Below, piece by piece: positions 23,305 through 32,477 of a stretch of 64,000 nt of DNA (position 1 is the stretch's first letter; every line of letters begins with the position of its first letter). A model generated the notes under the pieces. That model ran no database searches and was not told the DNA's origin. It saw only the letters and a list, made by a program, of their open reading frames with translations. This DNA comes from Caulobacter sp. GTDB taxonomy: Bacteria > Pseudomonadota > Alphaproteobacteria > Caulobacterales > Caulobacteraceae. The translations under genes were made by a program, and so were the position numbers. The DNA is taken from positions 20,135 to 84,134 of the forward strand of contig JAHBYC010000009.1 of the NCBI GenBank assembly GCA_019636175.1. Reading direction: 5' to 3'.

Positions 23305-25461
23305 GTGAACTTGCAACGGTTTCTGAAGGGCGGTCTGGCGGCGGTTCTGTCGCTGATGATCGGCGCCGGTCCCGTGACCGGCTATTCACAGGAACCCGCC
23401 GGGCCCGTCGCCGCCCCGCCGCCAGCCCTACCCAAGGCGCCCCTGCCCTACGCCAGGACCCAGCCCCCTCGCCCCGCCGCCGCAAGGCCGCCCGCCTCCT
23501 CGGCCCCCTCGCCCGCGCCCAGGCCGGCCCCGGCCGCGCAGAAGCCGGCGGCTCCGGCGCCCGTCCCGACCCTCATCGCCTCGGCGCCGCCCATCGATCC
23601 GGCGCAGCTCGAGGCCTTCGTCGACGGTGTCGTGGCCGAGTCGATGTCCGGCCGAAAGATCGCCGGCGCGACGGTTTCCGTCGTCCAGAACGGCCAGGTC
23701 GTGATGAAGAAGGGCTACGGGTTTGACCGCCTCAGCCCCGCCCGCCGCGTCGATCCGGACCGGTCGCTGTTCCGCCTGGCCTCCATCTCCAAGACCTTCA
23801 CCTGGATCGCGGTGATGCGGCAGGTCGAGGCTGGCCGCATGCGCCTTGAGGCGCCGATCAACCTCTACCTGCCCGAGGCGGTGCGGGTTCGCGATCAGGG
23901 CATGGACCGCCAGGTGCGGGTCATCGACCTGATGAACCATCGCCCCGGCTTCGAGGACCGGGCCCTGGGCCAGCTGTTCGAGAAGGACCCCGCCCGGGTC
24001 CGCCCCCTGCTGACCTGGCTGCGCCAGGAGCGCCCGCGCCGCATCTGGGAGCCGGGCGAGGTCCCCGCCTACTCCAACTACGGCGTCAGCCTGGCCGGCG
24101 CCGCCGTCGCCTGGCAGGCCCAGAAGCCCTTCGAACAGGTGATCGAGCAGGAGATCACCGGCCCGCTCGGCATGGCCCACACCACCTTCCGCGACGCCTA
24201 TCCCGCCCGCAAGGACCTCCCGGCGCCGATGCCCGCCGGCCTCGCCGACAACGTCTCCGAGGGCTATTTCTGGACCGGCAGCCGCTTCGCCAAACGCCCC
24301 TATGAGTATGTCAGCCAGGTCGCCCCGGCCGGCGGCGGCTCCTCGACCTCGGCCGACATGGCCCGCTACATGATCATGCTGCTCAACGGCGGCGGTCTGG
24401 ACGGCGCCACCCTCTTCAATCCCACGACCTCGGCCGGCTTTCGCAAGGTGACCGAGCGCGGGCAACCCGGCGCGGCCGGCTTCGCGCACGGCTTCATGGA
24501 ATACCGCCTGCCCGGCGACTACACCGGCTTTGGCCACAACGGCGCGACCCTCAGCTTCCGCTCCAGCATGGTGGTGATCCCGGAGCTTGGCCTCGGCGTC
24601 TTCGTCGCGGTGAACACCGAGTCCGGCGCCAACCTGACCGACACCCTGGCCGGCCGGATCGTCCAGCGCTTCTATGTCGGGGGCGATGGCCGCCGTCCCG
24701 CCCCCTCCTCGGACTGGTTGAAGGCCAACAAGTCGGCCTTCGAGGGCGAATACCTGTCCTCGCGTCGCGCCTTCCACGGCATGGAGAAGTTCGTCGGCCT
24801 GTTCAACGCCCGCACCCGGGTCAAGGTCGACAGCCAGGGCCAGCTGGTCATCCAGGGCTCGGCCGCCGCCTCCATCTGGACGCCGGTCGGAACAGAGGGC
24901 GTCTTCAAGTCCACCACCGATTCCCGCCAGATCGCCTTCGAGATGCGGAACGGCCGCGCGGTCGGCTTCTATGATTCCTTCGGCTCGTCCTTCAGCAGGC
25001 GGGTCGGACTGTTCGGCGGTCAGGGCTGGCTGCTGTGGTTGACCATCATCGCCGCCCTTGCCGCCGTGACGACCATCGTGGGCGCCGTTCTGAGGCTGCG
25101 GCTGCATCTGCGCCAGACGCCGGTCCAGGCTCGCGCCAGCCTGATCCAGACCATCCAGTCGGTCCTCTGGCTGATCGCCTTCATCAGCTTCGGTCTCTGG
25201 TTCACCAAGACCGGGGACGTGGCGCGGGTCTTCTTCGACTGGCCCGGCGGCCTGTTGCTGACCGCCTCGTCCTGCGCCTTCGTCGCCGCCATCCTCAGCG
25301 TGGTGGTGCTCGGCTTCACGCCCTTCGTCTGGCAGGGCGGTCGCCGTGTCGACAGCTTCACCCAGGGTCGCAAGCTGCGCTTCACCTTCACGGCGCTGGT
25401 CTATCTGCTGCTGTCCATTTTCCTGGCGTTCAGCGGCGCGATCTTCCCCTGGGCGAGCTGA
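23305..25461 (+). CDS. Membrane-anchored serine hydrolase, class C beta-lactamase/PBP-like
   Basis: A 718-residue protein starting at GTG with GAGAAGG upstream. It has a signal segment (residues 6-28), a Pro/Ala-rich linker (about 30-90), then a beta-lactamase-fold domain (about 95-440) with the nucleophile motif SISK (LASISKTFTW), YSNYG as the second motif and a late HNGAT matching the KTG-equivalent H-x-G. A beta-rich region follows and then several C-terminal membrane helices (WLLWLTIIAALAAVTTIVGAV; VLWLIAFISFGLW; LLTASSCAFVAAILSVVVLGF; LVYLLLSIFLAFSGAIF). It may be a peptidase or esterase rather than a lactamase. Confidence 0.85.
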   Translation: MNLQRFLKGGLAAVLSLMIGAGPVTGYSQEPAGPVAAPPPALPKAPLPYARTQPPRPAAARPPASSAPSPAPRPAPAAQKPAAPAPVPTLIASAPPIDPAQLEAFVDGVVAESMSGRKIAGATVSVVQNGQVVMKKGYGFDRLSPARRVDPDRSLFRLASISKTFTWIAVMRQVEAGRMRLEAPINLYLPEAVRVRDQGMDRQVRVIDLMNHRPGFEDRALGQLFEKDPARVRPLLTWLRQERPRRIWEPGEVPAYSNYGVSLAGAAVAWQAQKPFEQVIEQEITGPLGMAHTTFRDAYPARKDLPAPMPAGLADNVSEGYFWTGSRFAKRPYEYVSQVAPAGGGSSTSADMARYMIMLLNGGGLDGATLFNPTTSAGFRKVTERGQPGAAGFAHGFMEYRLPGDYTGFGHNGATLSFRSSMVVIPELGLGVFVAVNTESGANLTDTLAGRIVQRFYVGGDGRRPAPSSDWLKANKSAFEGEYLSSRRAFHGMEKFVGLFNARTRVKVDSQGQLVIQGSAAASIWTPVGTEGVFKSTTDSRQIAFEMRNGRAVGFYDSFGSSFSRRVGLFGGQGWLLWLTIIAALAAVTTIVGAVLRLRLHLRQTPVQARASLIQTIQSVLWLIAFISFGLWFTKTGDVARVFFDWPGGLLLTASSCAFVAAILSVVVLGFTPFVWQGGRRVDSFTQGRKLRFTFTALVYLLLSIFLAFSGAIFPWAS

Positions 25462-25574
25462 CGGGCCGCTGATTCCCCTGTGACGACGAGTCTCACGGCC
25501 AAGTGAGCATCCGGGCCTTGTCGGCACGGCTCTGGCAACGCAACCCTTGTCAGCAGTGGCTTAGGGGTGATGTC

Positions 25575-25964
25575 GTGTCAAAAGAGGACGGTCTGGCCTT
25601 CGTGATCGCGGGGGCGATTTCCTGGTTCGCGGTGACGGCCTTCTACGGCGCCTTCGGCGGCGCCCTGCTCGAGAGCAGCTTCTGGTTCTACGTGCTCAAC
25701 GCGGGCCTGGCGACCGGGGCCCTGCTGGTGGCCTTCTGCTTCACCGCCCGACTGCGACGCATCTCCCGCCACCGCCGCTTCTTCCCGGCCCTGGCCTTCT
25801 TTCTTCCCGGACTGATCGGCGGCCTGCTGGCCATCTCCAACATGGACGGCCTGCTGCCGCAGCTGGTGGCCGGCAGTCACGGTCGCTATGCCGGCTTCAT
25901 GCTGGCGGCCTATGTGGCGGTGATCATCCTGTCGCTGGACCGGCCGGTTCGCGCCCGGTCCTGA
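25575..25964 (+). CDS. Small four-helix membrane protein, unknown function
   Basis: A 129-residue hydrophobic protein. The GTG at 25575 with AGGGG eight bases upstream gives MSKEDGLAFVIAGAISWFAVTAF at the N-terminus. An earlier GTG (25503) would add a polar stretch without membrane character. Four spans are evident (residues 5-25, 35-55, about 72-90 and about 105-122) with a basic loop RLRRISRHRR between helices 2 and 3. No family is recognised and the neighbours give no functional clue. Confidence 0.65.
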   Translation: MSKEDGLAFVIAGAISWFAVTAFYGAFGGALLESSFWFYVLNAGLATGALLVAFCFTARLRRISRHRRFFPALAFFLPGLIGGLLAISNMDGLLPQLVAGSHGRYAGFMLAAYVAVIILSLDRPVRARS

Positions 25965-25991
25965 CCCCGCCTCCGGCCGCCAGCCGGCCGC

Positions 25992-26357
25992 TCAGGCCTG
26001 GCCGATCCGCTCGACCCGGATGGTGATCCGCTCCCGCTCGGCGGCCGACCGCTCGACCAGCAGACGCGCGACCTGGGCGTCGTCATGGAAGGCGTATCCC
26101 TTGATCGCGTCCAGCAGGGCCTTGGCCAGGTTGTCGAGGTCCATCCACGGCGGATCGCCGACGTAATGCATGCCGATCTCGACCGAAAACTCCCCCCAGG
26201 CCGGCCGCGACCCGCGCCAGCTCTTGCGGAAGAACTCGTAGATCAGCGGCTTGTAGTACTTGGCCTGGGTGGTCAGGCCGTCGACGACGATCTCCAGCAC
26301 CCCGCCCTGTTCGCGGGCGCGGACCTTGCCGTGATGGGTCCAGCCCTCGTCGCTCAC
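25992..26357 (-). CDS. RusA-like Holliday junction resolvase/endodeoxyribonuclease
   Basis: A 121-residue protein carrying the RusA signature in order: PLIYEFFRKSWR, PPWMDLDNLAKALLDAIKGYAFHDDAQVARLLVER. The acidic residues of the D-x-DN-x3-K and DD blocks are the metal-binding site in RusA, which resolves Holliday junctions. RusA genes are usually found in lambdoid prophages, but no phage gene is visible here. It starts at GTG overlapping the YbjQ-family stop (GTGA), so the two form one operon. Assignment to the family is confident; function in the host is not. Confidence 0.8.
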   Translation of the reverse strand: MSDEGWTHHGKVRAREQGGVLEIVVDGLTTQAKYYKPLIYEFFRKSWRGSRPAWGEFSVEIGMHYVGDPPWMDLDNLAKALLDAIKGYAFHDDAQVARLLVERSAAERERITIRVERIGQA

Positions 26358-26680
26358 CCGCCGATCTTCTCGACCCTGACCGCCGTGCCATAGGCCAGCA
26401 CCTCGGTGATGCCTTCCATGATCTCGTTGGCGTCATAGCGCATGGCGATGATGGCGTTGGCCCCGGCCTCGCGGGCGTGCTGTTCCAGCAGCGCCAGGGC
26501 CTCCTTGCGGGCCGTCTCGGCGAGGTTGGTGTAGATCGACAGATTGCCGCCGAAGATGGCCTGGATGCCGCCGCCGATGTTGCCGATCACACTGCGCGAG
26601 CGCACCGTGATGCCCCGCACCAGGCCGAGATATTCGACGATACGATAGCCGGCGAGGTCGTTGGTGGTGGCGACGAGCAT
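26354..26680 (-). CDS. YbjQ/UPF0145 family protein
   Basis: A 108-residue protein with the YbjQ fold pattern: [37 protein letters not shown], then a long helix [26 protein letters not shown]. Members form pentameric barrels and are sometimes labelled heavy-metal-binding, without a proven role. GGAGA precedes the ATG. It is the first gene of the pair with the RusA-like gene and is divergent from fumC. Confidence 0.85.
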   Translation of the reverse strand: MLVATTNDLAGYRIVEYLGLVRGITVRSRSVIGNIGGGIQAIFGGNLSIYTNLAETARKEALALLEQHAREAGANAIIAMRYDANEIMEGITEVLAYGTAVRVEKIGG

Positions 26681-26805
26681 GCGAGTCTCCTTCTGCGTCG
26701 CGACAGACTATTCCCTGCCCGGCAAACCCGCCATGGCCGTTGCAGCAGGCGGGCGGCAAGGCTAGACCCGCCGTCATTGCCGACCGCGCCGAAGGGGAAC
26801 CGCCG

Positions 26806-28197
26806 ATGACCGCCACCCGCACCGAAACCGACACCTTCGGACCTATCGAGGTCGACGCCAGCCGCTACTGGGGCGCCCAGTCGCAGCGGTCGATCGGCAA
26901 CTTCAAGATCGGTTGGGAAAAGCAGCCCCTGCCCGTCGTGCGGGCTCTCGGCATCGTCAAGCGCGCCGCCGCCGAGGCCAATGCGTCGCTGGGCCGCCTG
27001 AGCCCCGAACTGGAAGAGGTCATCGTCGCCGCGGCCCAGGAAGTCATCGACGGCAAGCTGAACGACCACTTCCCTCTGGTGGTCTGGCAGACCGGGTCGG
27101 GCACCCAGTCGAACATGAACGCCAATGAGGTGATCTCCAACCGCGCCATCGAGATGCTGGGCGGCGAGATGGGCTCCAAGAAGCCGGTCCACCCCAATGA
27201 CCACGTCAACATGAGCCAGTCGTCGAACGACACCTATCCGACGGCCATGCACATCGCCGCCGCCGAACAGGTCGTTCATGACCTGATCCCCGCGCTCAAG
27301 CATCTGCACGCCGCTCTGGAGGCCAAGTCCAAGGCCTGGGCCCACATCATCAAGATCGGCCGCACCCACACCCAGGACGCCACCCCCCTGACCCTCGGCC
27401 AGGAGTTCGGCGGTTACGCCCAGCAGGTGGCCAACGGCATCGAGCGGATCGAACAGACCCTGCCGATGCTGATGCAGCTGGCCCAGGGCGGCACCGCCGT
27501 GGGCACCGGCCTCAACGCGCCGGTCGGGTTCGCCGAAAAGGTCGCCGAGCGGATCGCCGCCATCACCGGGCTGGGCTTCACCACCGCGCCGAACAAGTTC
27601 GAGGCCCTGGCCGCGCATGACGCCATGGTCTTCAGCCACGGGGCGATCAACACCGTCGCCGCCAGCCTGTTCAAGATCGCCAACGACATCCGCTTCCTGG
27701 GCAGCGGCCCGCGTTCCGGCCTTGGCGAGCTGAGCCTGCCGGAAAACGAGCCGGGCAGCTCGATCATGCCGGGCAAGGTCAACCCGACCCAGTGCGAGGC
27801 GCTGACGATGGTCTGCGCCCAGGTGTTCGGCAACCAGGCCACCCTGACCTTCGCCGGGGCCAGCGGCCATTTCGAGCTCAACGTCTTCAACCCGGTAATG
27901 GCCTACAACTTCCTGCAGTCGGTGCGCCTGCTGGCCGACGCCGCGATCAGCTTCACCGACAACTGCGTGGTCGGCATCGAGCCGCGCGAGGACAACATCG
28001 CCCGCGGCCTCAACAACAGCCTGATGCTGGTCACCGCCCTCAACACCAAGCTGGGCTACGACACCTGCGCCAAGATCGCCAAGACCGCCCACAAGAACGG
28101 CACCACCCTGCGCGAGGAAGCCGTCGGCGGCGGCTACCTGACCGACGCCGAGTTCGATGAGGCGGTGCGGCCGGAGAAGATGATCTCTCCAGGCTGA
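26806..28197 (+). CDS. fumC: Class II fumarate hydratase
   Basis: A 463-residue TCA-cycle enzyme interconverting fumarate and malate. It starts [25 protein letters not shown], followed by [49 protein letters not shown] and the superfamily signature [18 protein letters not shown] lies 6 bases before the ATG at 26806. The oxygen-stable, iron-free class II form is indicated by the absence of cluster cysteines. Confidence 0.95.
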   Translation: MTATRTETDTFGPIEVDASRYWGAQSQRSIGNFKIGWEKQPLPVVRALGIVKRAAAEANASLGRLSPELEEVIVAAAQEVIDGKLNDHFPLVVWQTGSGTQSNMNANEVISNRAIEMLGGEMGSKKPVHPNDHVNMSQSSNDTYPTAMHIAAAEQVVHDLIPALKHLHAALEAKSKAWAHIIKIGRTHTQDATPLTLGQEFGGYAQQVANGIERIEQTLPMLMQLAQGGTAVGTGLNAPVGFAEKVAERIAAITGLGFTTAPNKFEALAAHDAMVFSHGAINTVAASLFKIANDIRFLGSGPRSGLGELSLPENEPGSSIMPGKVNPTQCEALTMVCAQVFGNQATLTFAGASGHFELNVFNPVMAYNFLQSVRLLADAAISFTDNCVVGIEPREDNIARGLNNSLMLVTALNTKLGYDTCAKIAKTAHKNGTTLREEAVGGGYLTDAEFDEAVRPEKMISPG

Positions 28198-28229
28198 GGC
28201 ATCCGGCCCTTTCACCACCCAAGCCGCCA

Positions 28230-28326
28230 CCCCGGCGAAAGCCGGGGCCCAGATTCAGCCGTCACACTTGGCAATTTGGCCAAAGATCACGGCGACGACG
28301 ACTGGATCCCGGCCTGCGCCGGGAAG
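28230..28326. repeat. Two-arm GC-rich intergenic repeat (REP/BIME-like)
   Basis: The left arm contains CCCCGGCGAAAGCCGGGG followed by CCCAGATTCAG. The right arm reads ACTGGATCCCGGCCTGCGCCGGG, its approximate inverted counterpart. A related element is at 45435-45535. Located between fumC and the YccF gene, both of which end here, it may serve as a bidirectional terminator. Confidence 0.7.
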
Positions 28327-28363
28327 ACGGAGGGGGTGGATACGCTTTCTAAGAAGACCGTGC

Positions 28364-28765
28364 CTAGCGCTTCTCCACCACCGTCTTGCCCACCGGCGCC
28401 AGGGCCAGCATCGCCAGCTGCAGGTCCTTCAGGGCGAAGGGGATGCCGATGATGCTGACGAACTCGGCCACGGCGATGATCAGATGGCTGAGGGCGATGT
28501 ACCAGCCGGCGCAGACGAACCAGATGATGTTCAGCAGAAAGCCCAGGGGACCGGTGCCCAGGTCCTCCTGGCCGGTGACCAGTTCACGGCTGACCACCTC
28601 CCGCCCGAACGGCCAGAAGGAGAAGCCGGCGATGCGCCAGGCGGCCGCGGTGTAGGGCAGGCCGACGATGGTGATGGCCAGGATCGCCCCGCCCAGCAGC
28701 CACAGCAGGCCCGACAGCCAGCCGCCCATGAAGAACCACAGGATGTTGAGGATCAGGCGGATCAT
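28364..28765 (-). CDS. YccF family inner-membrane protein
   Basis: A 133-residue protein with the two-fold YccF repeat: MIRLILNILWFFMGGWLSGLLWLLGGAILAITIVGLPY and, 75 residues later, GPLGFLLNIIWFVCAGWYIALSHLIIAVAEFVSIIGIPF. This makes four membrane spans. The function of the family (DUF307) is unknown. The start at 28765 fits the repeat; the frame continues upstream only as a shadow of the divergent acetyltransferase. Confidence 0.88.
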   Translation of the reverse strand: MIRLILNILWFFMGGWLSGLLWLLGGAILAITIVGLPYTAAAWRIAGFSFWPFGREVVSRELVTGQEDLGTGPLGFLLNIIWFVCAGWYIALSHLIIAVAEFVSIIGIPFALKDLQLAMLALAPVGKTVVEKR

Positions 28766-28798
28766 GGGGCAATGTCCTTTGGCGAGGGAGGGCTGGAG

Positions 28799-29233
28799 GT
28801 GATCCAGATCGTTCGGGTCTTCGACGCCCTTCCGGAGGGCTTTGGTCTCCTTGAGAAGATGGCCATTGCCGAGGGCGTCCGCAACATGAGCCTGCTGGCG
28901 GAACAGTGGGCGAGCGGCCAACAGCGGTTCGACGACCCCGGCGCCCTGTTCGCGGCCTGTATCGACGGGGACCTGGCCGGCGTCGGCGGCGTAACGGTCC
29001 AGTCCGGGCTGGAGGAGCCCGCCATGCGCATGCGCCGCCTCTATGTCGCCCCGGACCACAGACGAAGCGGCGTCGGCCAGGCCCTCGCCGGCGCCATGAT
29101 CCAGCAGGGCTTTCAGGACGCCCGGCTGCTGGTCGCCAACGCCCGGGCCAGCCTGGCCGCGCCGTCCTTCTGGGAGGCCATGGGGTTCGAGCCGGTCGCG
29201 GGCGACGGCTTTACCCATCTGATGCGGGGTTAA
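28799..29233 (+). CDS. GNAT family N-acetyltransferase
   Basis: A 144-residue acetyltransferase domain. The acetyl-CoA signature is MRMRRLYVAPDHRRSGVGQALAGAMI, with RRSGVG as the pyrophosphate loop, followed by FWEAMGF, the usual motif-B end. The GTG at 28799 has AGGGAGG at an ideal 6-base spacing, so it is preferred over the ATG at 28772. The substrate is unknown. It is divergent from YccF with only 33 bases between starts. Confidence 0.82.
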   Translation: MIQIVRVFDALPEGFGLLEKMAIAEGVRNMSLLAEQWASGQQRFDDPGALFAACIDGDLAGVGGVTVQSGLEEPAMRMRRLYVAPDHRRSGVGQALAGAMIQQGFQDARLLVANARASLAAPSFWEAMGFEPVAGDGFTHLMRG

Positions 29234-29267
29234 ATCGACGCGGGTGCAAACCGTGGTAGGCTGCCGC

Positions 29268-29543
29268 ATGGCTCGAAAGGACATTGTGCTCAGCATTGAC
29301 GAAGCTCTGCTTCGTCGCGCCGCTGGCGCGGGCCTCGATTTGACCCTGATCCTTGAAGGGGCCCTTGCCGACCTCCCGGACTCGACAGGCGTGGCCGAGC
29401 GCGACGCGGCCTTCGATGATCGCGAGGCCGCCGCCGAGGCCCGCGCGGCCAGGTGGGCCGCTGACAACGCCGAGGCAATCTCCGACTACAATCGTCGCAT
29501 CGCCGAGCGTGGCGTCATTGGTAAGGAATGGCGTCGCTGGTAG
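29268..29543 (+). CDS. CcdA-like antitoxin, no toxin partner visible
   Basis: A 91-residue protein with an N-terminal ribbon-helix-helix pattern (DIVLSIDEALLRRAAGAGLDLTLILEGAL) and a C-terminal tail of the CcdA type (RAARWAADNAEAISDYNRRIAERGVIGKEWRRW), the region that wraps the CcdB toxin. Antitoxins of this family repress their own operon and neutralise a gyrase poison. A ccdB gene should follow directly, but only about 20 bases separate this stop from a convergent glycosyltransferase gene. It is therefore an orphan or a remnant. Confidence 0.75.
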   Translation: MARKDIVLSIDEALLRRAAGAGLDLTLILEGALADLPDSTGVAERDAAFDDREAAAEARAARWAADNAEAISDYNRRIAERGVIGKEWRRW

Positions 29544-29563
29544 ACGCGCGCTGGAGCGTTTGT

Positions 29564-30505
29564 TTACCGGCTTTTGATCGCCTGGACCGCGGCCCAGACC
29601 GCCTCCACCGCCAGGTCGGCGAGATCCGGCTCCCGCAGGATATCGACGGTCTGGCCATCGCGCACGGGGCGCGGCGCGCTCAGGTCCGGATTGCTCTCGG
29701 CCGAAAACAGCACAACGCCCGGCGCGCCGGCGGCGATGGCGATATGGGCCGGACCGGTGTCGTTGCCGACGACCAGAGCGGCCCGCCGGGCCAGATCAGC
29801 GATGTCGCCAAACCGGGTCTGGCCGACCAGACTGAGGGCGCGGGGCTCGGCGGTCTGAATGTCAGCCGCCAGGGCCGCCTCCTCCGGGCCATGGCCGAGC
29901 ACCACGGGCGTTACGCCGCTGTCCGCAAGCCGTCTCGCCAGATCGCCATAGGCCGCCGACGGCCAGCGCTTGGCGGGGCGGTGGGGCGCCCCGCCGGGCA
30001 CGAGCAGGGCGAAGGGTTCGGGCGGGGCTGCTTCGCCGGAGCCGGTCAGCCAGCTGATGTCCGGCGGACCGACCAGAGCGACCCCGGCGATCTCCAGTTG
30101 CCGCCGCTGGCTGTCCTGCACATGCAGCCGGTCGCGGTCGGGGCCGCTGTAGCGGTAGGCCGCGCCGGCGGCATGACCCGACCAGGCCGGCCGGTGGGGC
30201 CACAACAGCTGGAAATAGCGGGCCGTGCGCCCCTGGGTCTGGAGATCGTACACCCGGTCGAACCGCGCCCGCCGGATGCGCCGGATCAGGCCCGCCACGG
30301 CCGGCAGATCGCCCCATGACGGCCGGCCATCGGTCCAGACCTCATCGAACCATCCGGTCGCCTGGGCCATGGCCTCGAAGGGCGGGGTGGTCAGCAGGGT
30401 GATCCGGGCGTCGGGGTGGGCCGCGCGGATGGCCTTCATCGGCCCGGTCGCCTGGATGAAGTCTCCCAGGGCCGACAGCTTGATGACCAGAACCCGCGCC
30501 GTCAC
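29564..30505 (-). CDS. Glycosyltransferase family 9 (heptosyltransferase-like)
   Basis: A 313-residue protein with VLVIKLSALGDFIQATGPMKAIRAAHP at the N-terminus, LLVPGGAPHRPAKRWP in the middle and VVGNDTGPAHIAIAAGAPGVVLF near the end, the three landmarks of GT9 heptosyltransferases. These transfer ADP-heptose to the inner core of lipopolysaccharide; the exact acceptor is not predictable. It starts at GTG (30505) and lies 20 bases after the ispB start region on the same strand, so it may be distal in one transcript. Confidence 0.88.
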   Translation of the reverse strand: MTARVLVIKLSALGDFIQATGPMKAIRAAHPDARITLLTTPPFEAMAQATGWFDEVWTDGRPSWGDLPAVAGLIRRIRRARFDRVYDLQTQGRTARYFQLLWPHRPAWSGHAAGAAYRYSGPDRDRLHVQDSQRRQLEIAGVALVGPPDISWLTGSGEAAPPEPFALLVPGGAPHRPAKRWPSAAYGDLARRLADSGVTPVVLGHGPEEAALAADIQTAEPRALSLVGQTRFGDIADLARRAALVVGNDTGPAHIAIAAGAPGVVLFSAESNPDLSAPRPVRDGQTVDILREPDLADLAVEAVWAAVQAIKSR

Positions 30506-30526
30506 GCCCGGCCGCCCTGCTCCACG

Positions 30527-31558
30527 TCAGGCGCTCCGGCTGACGGCGAAGTCGGCCAGGTCCTCCAGGGCGGTGCGCCAGGGGCCCGCCGCCATGCAGC
30601 CGAGCGCGGTCTTGGCCTCGCGGGCGAAGCCGGCCGCCATTTCCAGCGTCGCCTCGCCGGCGCCGGTCTCCCGCACCAGATCGCGGGCGCGGTGGAAGTC
30701 GTCGTCGGTCTGCTCGCGGCGACCGACCGTCCGCTCCCAGAACGCGGCTTCCTGCGGCCCGGTGGCGGCGATGGCCAGCAGCAGCGGCAGGGTCGCCTTG
30801 CCTTCCCGGAAGTCGTCTCCGGCGTTCTTGCCCAGGTCCTCGGTCGAGCCGCCGTAGTCCAGGGCGTCGTCGGACAGCTGGAAGGCCAGGCCGAGGTTCA
30901 GGCCATAGGTGCGCATGGCCCGCACCTGCTCCTCGCCGGCTCCGGCGCTGACCGCGCCCGCCTCGGCCGCGGCGGCGAACAACTCGGCGGTCTTGGCCCG
31001 GATGATTTCCAGATAGATGTCCTTGGACAGGTTCAGGTCGTGGGCGCGGGTCAGCTGCAGCACCTCGCCCTCGCTGATCACCCCGGCGGCCTTGGCCAGG
31101 ATGTCAAGGGCGCGAAGCGAACCGGCCTCGACCATCAGCTCGAACGCGCGGGCGAACAGATAGTCGCCGACCAGCACGCTGGACGGCGCGCCCCAGATCA
31201 GATGGGCCGCCACCTTGCCGCGACGCAGCTGGGACGAATCGATGACGTCGTCATGCAGCAGGGTGGCGGTGTGGATGAACTCCACCGCCGCCGCCAGTTT
31301 CAGACACCCATCGTTCTCGGCGCCGGCCAACCGCGCGGCGGCCACGGTCAGCAGCGGACGCAGCCGCTTGCCCCCGGCGTTGATCAGGTGATCGGCCAGC
31401 GCCGGAATCACCGCCACCGGGCTCTGCATGCGGGCGGAAATCAGGGCGTTGACGCCATCCATGTCGGCGGCGCCCAGCTCGACGAGCAGGTCGACGGACG
31501 CAGGCTTGCGCTCAACAGCGGCGTTCACGGCGTCCAAAACCAGTTGCTCCTTGATCAT
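30527..31558 (-). CDS. ispB: Trans-polyprenyl diphosphate synthase (octaprenyl-type)
   Basis: A 343-residue long-chain prenyl transferase. It has GGKRLRPLLTVAAARL, the first Asp-rich motif LLHDDVIDSS and the second QLSDDALDYGG, with RRGKVAAHLIWGAPSSVLVGDYLFARAF between them. It makes the side chain for ubiquinone. Chain length cannot be read from the sequence, so octaprenyl or decaprenyl are both possible. It is divergent from the TrmN6-type gene. Confidence 0.88.
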   Translation of the reverse strand: MIKEQLVLDAVNAAVERKPASVDLLVELGAADMDGVNALISARMQSPVAVIPALADHLINAGGKRLRPLLTVAAARLAGAENDGCLKLAAAVEFIHTATLLHDDVIDSSQLRRGKVAAHLIWGAPSSVLVGDYLFARAFELMVEAGSLRALDILAKAAGVISEGEVLQLTRAHDLNLSKDIYLEIIRAKTAELFAAAAEAGAVSAGAGEEQVRAMRTYGLNLGLAFQLSDDALDYGGSTEDLGKNAGDDFREGKATLPLLLAIAATGPQEAAFWERTVGRREQTDDDFHRARDLVRETGAGEATLEMAAGFAREAKTALGCMAAGPWRTALEDLADFAVSRSA

Positions 31559-31643
31559 CCGTCGGCGGCCTCTCGCCGTTGCGGCTCACATGGGGCCGGG
31601 ATAGGTCAGGGCAAGACCTAGCACAAGGCGTCGCTGTACCGGA

Positions 31644-32381
31644 ATGGACCTCACGCAGGATCGATTGCTCGACGGACGAATTTCCTTGCGTCAGCCGACG
31701 CGCGGATATCGGGCGGGCATTGATGCGGCGCTCCTCGCCGCCGCCTGCGACGCCCGGGCCGGCGAGCGGGTGCTGGAGGCCGGCTGCGGCGTCGGCGGCG
31801 CCCTGCTGGCGGCCGCCTGCCGACGGCCAGACGCGCGGTTCGTCGGCCTCGAGCGCGATCCCGCCGCCGTGGAGCTGGCGCGGGAGAATATTGCGGCCAA
31901 CCGGCTCGAGGATCGCGTGTCGGTGGTCCAGGGCGAGGTCGAGGCCGGCTTTCGCACCCTCGCGGTCCCGCCCTTCGACGCGGCGTTCAGCAACCCGCCC
32001 TTCTTCGACGATCCATCGGCCCTGCGCGGCCCTTCCCCCGCCCGCTCCGGCGCCTGGATGGCCGACGGCGGCCTCACCGCCTGGACCGGCTTTCTGCTCA
32101 AGGCCGTTCGCGAGGGCGGCAGCGTGACCCTGATCCATCGCGCCGATCGCCTGGCTGATCTCCTGGCCCTGCTGGCCGCCAAGGCCGGCTCCTTCCGCAT
32201 CCGCCCGGTCCAGCCCTTCGCCGACGCCCCGGCCAAGCGGGTCATGGTGCGGGCGATCAAGACCGGCAAGGCCCCCCTGGTCCTCCTGCCGCCGCTGGTC
32301 CTGCATCCCCGCGACGGCGCCAAGCACACCGTTGAGGTCGAGGCGATTCTGCGCGGCCAGGCCGACCTGGGCTGGGACTAA
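31644..32381 (+). CDS. tRNA1(Val) (adenine-N6)-methyltransferase-like, TrmN6 family
   Basis: A 245-residue class I methyltransferase. It starts with the family lead-in LDGRISLRQPTRGYRAGIDAALLAAAC, then motif I VLEAGCGVGGALLAAA, and FSNPPFF as the N-PP-F/Y motif of adenine-N6 and exocyclic amine methylation. TrmN6 modifies A37 of tRNA-Val. RNA specificity is inferred from family resemblance only. Confidence 0.82.
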   Translation: MDLTQDRLLDGRISLRQPTRGYRAGIDAALLAAACDARAGERVLEAGCGVGGALLAAACRRPDARFVGLERDPAAVELARENIAANRLEDRVSVVQGEVEAGFRTLAVPPFDAAFSNPPFFDDPSALRGPSPARSGAWMADGGLTAWTGFLLKAVREGGSVTLIHRADRLADLLALLAAKAGSFRIRPVQPFADAPAKRVMVRAIKTGKAPLVLLPPLVLHPRDGAKHTVEVEAILRGQADLGWD

Positions 32382-32477
32382 GGCGGGACCGCCTCACGCG
32401 CCGGTCCCGACAATTTCAGCTTTCCGTGAGCGCCCCCTGCTCTAGCTTGAGCCTTTGTCGTCGGCGGAGGGTGGTGC

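Noticed and set aside
28268-28798. Upstream extension of the GNAT gene
   Set aside because: Shadow of the YccF gene; the GTG at 28799 has an ideal ribosome-binding site.
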